Source of the DNA: JBEIDK01 sp040383485
GTDB taxonomy: Bacteria > Bacteroidota > Bacteroidia > UBA4408
Assembly (NCBI GenBank): GCA_040383485.1
Contig: JBEIDK010000183.1
Coordinates: 1 to 5,449 of the forward strand
Direction: 5' to 3'
DNA: 5,449 nucleotides
Numbering within the stretch: position 1 is the stretch's first letter; every line of letters starts with the position of its first letter. The translations under genes were made by a program, and so were the position numbers. Positions 1-5,449 of this stretch are shown piece after piece. The notes beneath the pieces are model-generated. The model did no database searches, was not told the DNA's origin, and saw nothing but the letters and a program-made list of their open reading frames with translations.

Positions 1-2
1 AA

Positions 3-139
3 ATCGATGTTTACTTCATATTTTGAAGGGGTTTTGCGTTGTAATAGAATTTCTAATGCGTATTCTGGGTTTAGCTAAAATTCTCTTCTCTTGATAGAAT
101 GGCTTCATGATTTAAACTAATGTTACATTTGCAGTCCAT
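3..139 (-). other. Possible frameshifted 5' end of a leftward gene (weak)
   Basis: No confident gene lies in the first 150 bases. On the minus strand an ATG at 139-137 opens a 22-residue reading (MDCKCNISLNHEAILSREEN, then FS) that stops at 73-71. In another frame, 24 codons run open from 74 to the window edge (LNPEYALEILLQRKTPSKYE, then VNID), with Bacteroidota-like codons but no ATG, GTG or TTG start and a TAG just upstream. Adding one base near 74 would fuse the two into a continuous protein. I do not recognise either piece. Plus-strand frames are also open here (one stops at 76-78), so chance is a real alternative. The reading would also overlap the predicted promoter of the WD40 gene. 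Confidence 0.2.
124..131 (+). promoter_or_regulatory. Candidate -7 promoter box for the WD40 gene
   Basis: TACATTTG is an exact match to the Bacteroidota housekeeping -7 box TAnnTTTG. Transcription would begin near 137-139, leaving a leader of only about 14 bases before the TTG codon at 152. The -33 element is poor: no TTG lies at the usual distance. The nearest candidate, TTC at 104-106, is 17 bases upstream, and the TTG at 91-93 is too far. Confidence 0.5.
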
Positions 140-151
140 TAAAATTTTAGG

Positions 152-1069
152 TTGAGTTCAAATAATTTATCAGTAAAAAGAATAGCTTCACTTAATGCAC
201 ATAGTGGCGGCGTATATGCTATAAAAAAGTATTCAGAGAATGAAATTTTTACAGCTAGTAGTGATAAATTTATTACCAGATGGAGCCTGGATAATTTTGA
301 AAACAAATCATTTGCAGTACAATTACCAGCCCAAGTGTATGCAATTGTTTATTTGAAAAGCAAAAACTACCTAATTGCAGGAACATTTGTTGGACAAATA
401 CATATAATTAATTTAAGTACTGCTTCAGAAGAAAAAATTTTAGAAAACCATAAGGCTGCAATATTTGACATACAATATATTGAAACTAAAAATTTAATAA
501 TAGTATCCTCAGCTGATGGTTCTATTTCACTGATTGATTCCACGAACTTTAATACCTTAAAAGTTATAAAACTTTGTAACGAAAAAGTAAGAAAAATAAA
601 GATAAACAAGGAGCAGTCAAAAGCATTAATAGCTTGTGGCGATGGCACAATAAGAGTATTTGATTTGAATATATTTTCAGAAATAAAAAGTTTTGATGCC
701 CATCAACTATCCGCTAATGTAGCGATATTCCATCCTAATCATCAACAAATTATCAGCGGGGGTAGAGATGCATATATTCGAATTTGGGATAACGAAACGT
801 GTCAGTTAATTAAAGAAATCCCTGCACACAATTTTGCTATTTACGACATTGAGTTTTCTGCCGATAATAATTTATATGCAACTGCTAGCAGAGATAAAAC
901 AATAAAAATTTGGGATGCAAGTACTCATAATCTTATGTTGAGAATTAATTATGAAAAATATAATGGACATACAAACTCAGTAAATTGCTTGCATTGGTCC
1001 ACTTACAAGAACTATTTAATAAGTGGTAGCGATGATAGAAGCATATTAGTTTGGGAAATTGAATATTGA
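152..1069 (+). CDS. WD40-repeat beta-propeller protein, function unknown
   Basis: This is a complete 305-residue protein with no signal peptide or membrane segment, so it is probably cytoplasmic. It is made almost entirely of about seven WD40 blades, at roughly residues 14-47, 56-88, 98-129, 140-171, 181-213, 224-255 and 270-303. The last three are the most canonical, with AH or GH near the blade start and IRIWD, IKIWD or LVWEI at the end (for example GGRDAYIRIWD and SRDKTIKIWD). Blades 2-4 have lost most of these residues. Seven blades is the usual closed propeller, so the protein looks like a stand-alone scaffold for protein contacts; no catalytic residues are apparent. The start is TTG: an in-frame stop lies at 140-142 and no in-frame ATG occurs near the N-terminus. 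The partner is unknown. A TonB-dependent receptor gene follows 63 bases downstream on the same strand. Confidence 0.9.
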   Translation: MSSNNLSVKRIASLNAHSGGVYAIKKYSENEIFTASSDKFITRWSLDNFENKSFAVQLPAQVYAIVYLKSKNYLIAGTFVGQIHIINLSTASEEKILENHKAAIFDIQYIETKNLIIVSSADGSISLIDSTNFNTLKVIKLCNEKVRKIKINKEQSKALIACGDGTIRVFDLNIFSEIKSFDAHQLSANVAIFHPNHQQIISGGRDAYIRIWDNETCQLIKEIPAHNFAIYDIEFSADNNLYATASRDKTIKIWDASTHNLMLRINYEKYNGHTNSVNCLHWSTYKNYLISGSDDRSILVWEIEY

Positions 1070-1132
1070 AACATATTTTTACACTAATTATTATTAACTT
1101 AATTTCACTATTCATATTTTAATTAAACACCA

Positions 1133-3379
1133 ATGAACAAATTAGTACTTTTTTTCGGATTCTCGATAGTATGTAACCTTGTATTTTCTCAAGAAGTTTT
1201 GGTTGACACAGCCTATCGTAAATTCAATGTTCTTGTTGTTACTAATAGCGTAAACAAGGCTCCTGAACGAATAATAAAGGTACCAAAGGAAGTGAAAGCA
1301 GTAAGTAATGAATTAATCAAGTCGTTGAATTCTGCTACAACCGCAGACTTAGTTGCCGCATCTGGAATTGCTTATTCAAGAACAATATTTCAAGGTGGAG
1401 GAAGCCCTATTATTAGAGGCTTTGAAGGCAATAGAATAGCATTGTATGTTGATGGGGTAAGGGTTAATAATTTATTGTACAACTCTAATTATGCTCAAAA
1501 CATAAATACAATTGACCAAAATATTTTAGAAAATATTGAAATAGTAAACGGTCCAGCCTCAACTATTTATGGTAGTGATGCTATGGGTGGTGTGATGCAT
1601 TTAAGAACAAAATTGCCAGAGTTAGCAAGTGATACACTAGGAGGTAAAACTTTTAGCGGAAATGTTTTCGGACGCTATAATTCCGCTAATAACGGACAAA
1701 CCTATCATGCGGATATTAACTTTGGTGATGGTAGAATAGCTTCTTTAACCTCTATTTCCTATAGTATTTTCGATGATTTAAAAATGGGAAAGAGCTTAAA
1801 TAAGTTTTTTGAAACAACAAAAACTAGAGATAATTATGTAGATACGATTAATGGAAAAGATTCAATTATAACTAATTCAAATAATTTAATCCAGAAAGGT
1901 AGTGCTTACAACCAACTTAATGTTGTACAAAAAATATTATTTAAACCAGAAGATTATGTTTCTCATTTATTTAATATTCAATATAGTGCCAGTTCTGTAA
2001 TACCTAATTACGCTCAGCTTAGCGAAATGAATATAAATAAGAAGCCGGTTTATTCAGAATCTAATTTCGGCCCTCAAAAAAGATTTTTAATTGCTTATGA
2101 TTTTAATATTCAACCCGATACAACATTTTATGACAATTTGCACGTTGGTGTTAACTTACAAGACGTGACTGAAGGCTCAGAAAATCGATTGTTTAACGAC
2201 AAAGTAAAATATACCAATGAAAATCGTGCTCAAATAATTGGTGCAGCTGTAGATTTTGAAAAAAGCAAAGATTTACATATGTTTAGATATGGTTTTGATG
2301 GAAGTTATAGCTCATTAGTAGCTACTGCAACTCCCAATAAAAGTAGTGACTCAACATCATATAAGCGTCAAAATATTAGTCCCCTCGATGGAAGTTCAGT
2401 GTATAGCGTAGCGTTTTATGGTACACACAATATGCAAATAAGTGAAAAGCTTATTTTAAGCGATGGTTTAAGGTTAGGATATAGCGGTCTTAATGCAAAA
2501 CTTGGTGAGCCCACAGCTTATTATAGAATGAAGTTAGATGATGGTATAAAGCAATCAATGCCCATTTTTGCTTTGAATGCAGGATTGGTTTATTTACCAA
2601 TTAAGAAATTGAAATTATATACAAATATTTCTACAGGCTACAGAATTCCTAATATTTCAGATGCGTCATTGTTATATAATAGCACCCTTGGTTCAGTTTT
2701 GGTGCCTAATAAAGATATAAAGCCAGAATACAACTATAACTTTGATTTGGGAACCACTTTTTGGTACAACGAAAACATTTGGATTGAAAATACTTTTTAT
2801 GCAACGCTATTACAAAATATGTTAGTTATCGATAAATATCAATATAATGGAAAAGACAGTGTTGATTATTTTAATTATACACCAACTAGTAACACAGATA
2901 ATGGTAATAGTGCAGTTTATGCCCAACAAAATAAAGGAAAAGGATATATACTTGGCATTAGCACTAAGGTGAACATTTCATTTGCGAAATACTGGCAAAT
3001 AGTCGGTAATATGAATTTCACTTATGGTAGAGAAACAGCACCAACTTCTGCTGCGGCTGCCCACATTCCTCCGATGTATGCTCAGGTTTTTATTAAGTTT
3101 TCTAAAAGTAAATTCACAGGATTATTTATTGCAAATTATAATAGTTTAAAACCACTTAGTAATTATAGTGTAAACGCATCTGAAAATAGATTTTATGCTT
3201 CAAGTATTGGCACTCCAGCCTGGTTAACTTTAAACTTAAATTTACAATATAACTTTAATGATAAGTGGCATTTACAAGCTGGAGTTGATAATATTTTAGA
3301 TACTCAGTATAGAACTTACGGCAGTGGGATAAATGCAGCTGGTAGAAATATATTTGGGTGTTTAAGGTTTAATTGGTAA
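1133..3379 (+). CDS. TonB-dependent outer-membrane receptor (B12/heme-receptor-like)
   Basis: This is a complete 748-residue outer-membrane receptor, expected to take up a scarce ligand with energy from TonB-ExbB-ExbD. A signal peptide covers residues 1-19 (hydrophobic, then VFS before Q20). A TonB-box-like stretch FNVLVVT lies at 31-37. The plug domain spans about 55-160, with the typical SPIIRGFEGNRIALYVDGVRV (91-111), ENIEIVNGPASTIYGSDAMG (133-152) and GGVMHL. The remainder is a beta-barrel ending in an aromatic residue (CLRFNW), as outer-membrane proteins do. The pair YRIP (503-506) and VPNKDIKPEY (524-533) occupies the places of the FRAP and NPNL boxes of heme/hemoglobin receptors, but both are altered and no histidine lies between them. 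The substrate is therefore open: heme, cobalamin, a siderophore or something else. It lacks the carboxypeptidase-like N-terminal domain of SusC-type receptors, and no SusD gene is adjacent. The ATG at 1133 is well placed before the signal peptide. Confidence 0.93.
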   Translation: MNKLVLFFGFSIVCNLVFSQEVLVDTAYRKFNVLVVTNSVNKAPERIIKVPKEVKAVSNELIKSLNSATTADLVAASGIAYSRTIFQGGGSPIIRGFEGNRIALYVDGVRVNNLLYNSNYAQNINTIDQNILENIEIVNGPASTIYGSDAMGGVMHLRTKLPELASDTLGGKTFSGNVFGRYNSANNGQTYHADINFGDGRIASLTSISYSIFDDLKMGKSLNKFFETTKTRDNYVDTINGKDSIITNSNNLIQKGSAYNQLNVVQKILFKPEDYVSHLFNIQYSASSVIPNYAQLSEMNINKKPVYSESNFGPQKRFLIAYDFNIQPDTTFYDNLHVGVNLQDVTEGSENRLFNDKVKYTNENRAQIIGAAVDFEKSKDLHMFRYGFDGSYSSLVATATPNKSSDSTSYKRQNISPLDGSSVYSVAFYGTHNMQISEKLILSDGLRLGYSGLNAKLGEPTAYYRMKLDDGIKQSMPIFALNAGLVYLPIKKLKLYTNISTGYRIPNISDASLLYNSTLGSVLVPNKDIKPEYNYNFDLGTTFWYNENIWIENTFYATLLQNMLVIDKYQYNGKDSVDYFNYTPTSNTDNGNSAVYAQQNKGKGYILGISTKVNISFAKYWQIVGNMNFTYGRETAPTSAAAAHIPPMYAQVFIKFSKSKFTGLFIANYNSLKPLSNYSVNASENRFYASSIGTPAWLTLNLNLQYNFNDKWHLQAGVDNILDTQYRTYGSGINAAGRNIFGCLRFNW

Positions 3380-3580
3380 AAAGTAATTCTTTAAAATACT
3401 ATTCGGTGATGGTACAAGTAAAAATCGGATAGATTAATTTATAAATAATGACGCCTAACTATGGTTATCAGCTATTTACAATCTCTAACAAAACAAATGT
3501 TTAACCATTTTATTAATAATGCAATAAAAACCCTTCACCATCTTTAGTATCTCAACTTTATTTTTATTATTTATAATTTT

Positions 3581-5140
3581 TTACTCCTTCACAAACTTTT
3601 GTACTGTATCACCTACTTTAATAAAGTAAATACCGCTTTGTAAATGCAGAATGTTAAGGCTTGTGTTTTGGTTTGTTAGTTTTTCATCTACATACACTTG
3701 ACCAATGGCATCGTATATTTTCACATTACTGTTATTGCTTTGAGTACTTTGTATGTTGATAGTAGTTTTGGTTGGGTTGGGGTAAATGGTAATATTATCT
3801 TTTGTTTGGGTTTCTAAATCAGTAATAATATATGACGGTAATTGATTTACAACACTTACATTAATAATGGCATTTGCCATTGACCTGTTAATGTACGTTG
3901 AAGAATCGCAATAAGAGTTGGTGCAACCCGAACTATCGGTTATGCTTACGCAGATGTTATAATAACCTGCAGTGCTATATGTATGAGAAGGATTAGCAGT
4001 GCTATCATTTGGAGTTCCATCACCCCAACTCCAAACATAATTTATTGTGCCATTGCCAGTACATTGGTTTAAAGCAAACCATGTTTGAGGTATGGTATCG
4101 GGAGACATTGTAAAATGCGCATAGCAGTTGGAAGGGGTGTAGTTGCAGTTGGTGCTGTAGCTTGCAATGGAATCTTTAACCCAATTAGCAATAGAGTTTG
4201 CGTAGGCTACACTATCAACTTGTATGCAAAAAAGATTGGGATTGTAATGTGAAAAGAATGTATTAAGAGCAGGATTATGACCGTTTTGCACATTCAAACT
4301 TGTGAGTTGATTAAATGCACAATCTAAGTAAACTAAAGCTGAATTGTTAGATAAATTTAAATTTGCGAGTTGGTTATAGATGCATTTTAAATGATTTAAC
4401 ACTGTATTAGAATTTAAGTTCAAGCTTGTAATTAAGTTATAACTACAATCTAAATAATTCAAAGCTGTATTAGCTGATAAATCCAAGCTTATGATTACAT
4501 TACCGCTACAATCTAAATAGTTCATTACAGTATTTGCAGATACATTCAAACTTGAAAGTTGGTTAGCATCACAATATAAATAATTTAGAGCTATATTATT
4601 GGAAACATTTAAACTGGTTAGTAGATTCCCACGGCAATTTAAAGCAGTTAAAGCCGTATTATTGGACACATCCAAATTGGTTAGGAGATTAAGACCGCAA
4701 TTTAAACCAGTTAAAGCAGTATTTGCTGATATGTTTAAACTTATAATTTGGTTATTGTAGCAAGATAAGTATGTCAAAGAAACACTATTCAAATTTAAAC
4801 TTGTAAGTTGGTTATTGAAGCAATCTAAATAAGTTAAAGATGAATTGGCTGACACGTCCAAACTTGTAAGCGAATTACTGTAGCAAACTAATGCAGTTAA
4901 AGAAATAAATGCTGTAATGCCAGTCATATCATGTATGTTTTGATTGCTAACATCAATATATCCACTATAACCCCCAGCTTCACTAACTTGTATTTCTGTA
5001 TCGCCGTTGGTATTAATAGCAGGATTGTTTACTAAAGCTGCTTTAAAGTTCGCATCGGGGATATAAACGTTTTGTGCTTTAAGTAAATTAATACATACTG
5101 ACAAAGCAGTCAATAAAATAATAAGGTGGTAATTTTTCAT
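3581..5140 (-). CDS. Secreted LRR-PKD protein with type IX sorting domain
   Basis: This complete 519-residue exported protein has four parts. A signal peptide (about 1-23, ending KAQ) leads into an N-terminal cap (24-79, VYIPDANFKAAL, NTNGDTEIQVSEA) that commonly precedes LRRs in Bacteroidota. Ten leucine-rich repeats follow (80-290), mostly 21 residues each with the pattern LxxLxCxxNxLxxLxxSxN, plus a degenerate closing unit (291-310). A PKD domain spans about 338-416, with WSWGDG (370-375) and HTY (386-388). A type IX secretion sorting domain ends the protein (about 441-519), with YPNP at 453-456, LQSGIYFIKV at 500-509 and a basic KFVKE terminus. By family knowledge it crosses the outer membrane through the type IX system and is released or anchored at the surface. 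LRR and PKD domains both suggest protein or glycan binding or adhesion, and no enzymatic domain is visible. It has its own promoter upstream and converges on the receptor gene. Confidence 0.93.
   Translation of the reverse strand: MKNYHLIILLTALSVCINLLKAQNVYIPDANFKAALVNNPAINTNGDTEIQVSEAGGYSGYIDVSNQNIHDMTGITAFISLTALVCYSNSLTSLDVSANSSLTYLDCFNNQLTSLNLNSVSLTYLSCYNNQIISLNISANTALTGLNCGLNLLTNLDVSNNTALTALNCRGNLLTSLNVSNNIALNYLYCDANQLSSLNVSANTVMNYLDCSGNVIISLDLSANTALNYLDCSYNLITSLNLNSNTVLNHLKCIYNQLANLNLSNNSALVYLDCAFNQLTSLNVQNGHNPALNTFFSHYNPNLFCIQVDSVAYANSIANWVKDSIASYSTNCNYTPSNCYAHFTMSPDTIPQTWFALNQCTGNGTINYVWSWGDGTPNDSTANPSHTYSTAGYYNICVSITDSSGCTNSYCDSSTYINRSMANAIINVSVVNQLPSYIITDLETQTKDNITIYPNPTKTTINIQSTQSNNSNVKIYDAIGQVYVDEKLTNQNTSLNILHLQSGIYFIKVGDTVQKFVKE
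4271..4903 (-). repeat. Tandem 63-bp repeat array encoding leucine-rich repeats
   Basis: Ten consecutive units encode residues 80-290 of the LRR-PKD protein. Most are exactly 63 bases (21 codons). Unit 2 (residues 101-120) is one codon short and unit 10 (268-290) is two codons longer. Units 3 to 9 (4340-4780) keep the register perfectly. The protein consensus has two LxxL half-units per repeat, resembling the nested LRR class described as IRREKO-type. DNA identity between units is partial, so the array is old rather than freshly amplified. Confidence 0.85.
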
Positions 5141-5162
5141 TTTCTACGCATTTAGTAATTAT

Positions 5163-5193
5163 CAAATATAATATTTGTATTGTAACTTACCAA
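5163..5193 (-). promoter_or_regulatory. Bacteroidota-type promoter of the LRR-PKD gene
   Basis: Read on the minus strand, TATATTTG (5170-5163) matches the -7 consensus TAnnTTTG exactly. TTG (5193-5191) lies 20 bases upstream, a suitable spacing for the -33 box. Transcription would start near 5157, giving a leader of about 15-20 bases before the ATG at 5140-5138. An A-rich run at about 5210-5220 lies upstream of the -33 element. The promoter sits between the atpG terminator and the LRR gene, so the gene is expected to be transcribed independently. Confidence 0.65.
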
Positions 5194-5220
5194 TTACTAT
5201 TGTCAAATATTTTTTTTTAT

Positions 5221-5257
5221 AAATAACAAAAGCCCCAACTTTTGAAAGTTAGGGCTT
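5221..5257 (-). terminator. Rho-independent terminator downstream of atpG
   Basis: On the minus strand, arm 5257-5245 (AAGCCCTAACTTT) pairs with arm 5242-5230 (AAAGTTGGGGCTT) over 13 bp, with a single U-G wobble and no gaps. The apical loop is minimal, so the innermost pair probably opens to give a four-base loop. The stem is followed by a U-rich tail, TTTTGTTATTT (5231-5221). On the plus strand the same position would be a C-A mismatch and the tail is weak. The orientation therefore fits atpG, whose stop lies 86 bases upstream. Confidence 0.85.
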
Positions 5258-5312
5258 CAGATATTTCTTAAAATGTATGGTAGCATTTCTAATTGCCACC
5301 TTATAATCATTC

Positions 5313-5334
5313 AGAATTCAAAATTTAGAATTCA
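5313..5334. repeat. Short direct repeat AGAATTCA in the atpG 3' untranslated region
   Basis: AGAATTCA occurs at 5313-5320 and again at 5327-5334, six bases apart, and each copy contains the palindrome GAATTC. It lies between the atpG stop and its terminator. Its function is unknown. In such AT-rich DNA it may be a remnant of a small intergenic repeat or simple slippage. Confidence 0.4.
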
Positions 5335-5343
5335 TAATTTGTT

Positions 5344-5449
5344 TTATCCGTTCAACGCCTCCGAACCACCAACAATTTCTAAAATTTCATTGGTAATACT
5401 TGCTTGGCGGGCTTTGTTGTAAGTCAGTTTTAAATCCTTTATTAATGCA
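5344..5449 (-). CDS. atpG: ATP synthase F1 gamma subunit, C-terminal end (partial)
   Basis: Only the last 34 codons and the TAA stop (5346-5344) lie in the window; the gene continues past the right edge. The translated end, LTYNKARQASITNEILEIVG followed by GSEALNG, is the strongly conserved C-terminal helix of the F1 gamma subunit. That helix forms part of the central rotor shaft turning inside the alpha3-beta3 ring to couple proton flow to ATP synthesis. The family motif (N)xARQAxITxEixEIVxGAxAL is present. No other atp gene lies between this stop and the terminator at 5257-5221, so atpG is the last gene of its transcription unit, presumably after atpA, which lies outside the window. Confidence 0.95.
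   Translation of the reverse strand, partial: ALIKDLKLTYNKARQASITNEILEIVGGSEALNG

Noticed and set aside
367..648. 93-codon open frame on the minus strand inside the WD40 gene
   Set aside because: It is fully antisense to clear WD40 blades, has no recognisable domain and no promoter, and fits being a shadow of the coding frame.
1077..1120. Possible promoter for the TonB-dependent receptor in the gap upstream (for example TAATTTCA)
   Set aside because: It departs from TAnnTTTG at key bases and has no paired TTG at a suitable distance; it is too weak in such AT-rich DNA.
3461..3508. Inverted repeat ATGGTTA / TAACCAT between the convergent receptor and LRR genes, as a possible terminator
   Set aside because: The stem is only 7 bp, AT-rich, with a loop of about 34 bases and no clean T-run directly after it. 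I see nothing else convincing in the 201-base gap 3380-3580, which holds only AT-rich sequence.
4271..4903. Regular 63-bp periodicity considered as a CRISPR-like array or noncoding satellite
   Set aside because: The periodicity is fully explained by in-frame 21-residue leucine-rich repeats; there are no conserved repeat/variable spacer blocks.

Overview
The window reads as ordinary chromosomal sequence from an AT-rich member of the Bacteroidota. Four things support this. There is a secreted leucine-rich-repeat protein with a C-terminal type IX secretion (Por) sorting domain. Two promoter candidates carry the Bacteroidota -7 box TAnnTTTG. The genes lack Shine-Dalgarno sequences. Codon use is AT-rich throughout. 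I cannot name a genus.

Layout from left to right: (1) About 150 bases at the left edge hold no confident gene. They contain a weak, possibly frameshifted reading on the minus strand and a good -7 box pointing right. (2) A plus-strand gene for a seven-bladed WD40 beta-propeller protein, apparently starting at TTG. (3) After 63 bases, on the same strand, a complete TonB-dependent outer-membrane receptor of the vitamin B12/heme-receptor-like class. (4) A 201-base convergent intergenic gap with no convincing terminator. (5) On the minus strand, a secreted protein built as signal peptide, LRR array, PKD domain and type IX sorting tail, with its own recognisable promoter. (6) Further right, also minus strand, a rho-independent terminator followed by the last 34 codons of the ATP synthase gamma subunit gene (atpG). 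atpG is therefore probably the last gene of its transcription unit.

The genes do not form an obvious shared pathway. The WD40 protein is predicted to be cytoplasmic, the receptor sits in the outer membrane, the LRR-PKD protein is exported and probably surface-attached, and atpG is housekeeping. The WD40 and receptor genes could be co-transcribed, but their functions give no reason to expect it. I found no CRISPR array, tRNA, rRNA, insertion sequence, phage gene or defence gene, and nothing that looks like a new biological system. The points most worth checking are the TTG start, the degenerate heme-receptor signature of the receptor, the ten-high cysteine column in the LRR array, and the broken-looking reading at the left edge.
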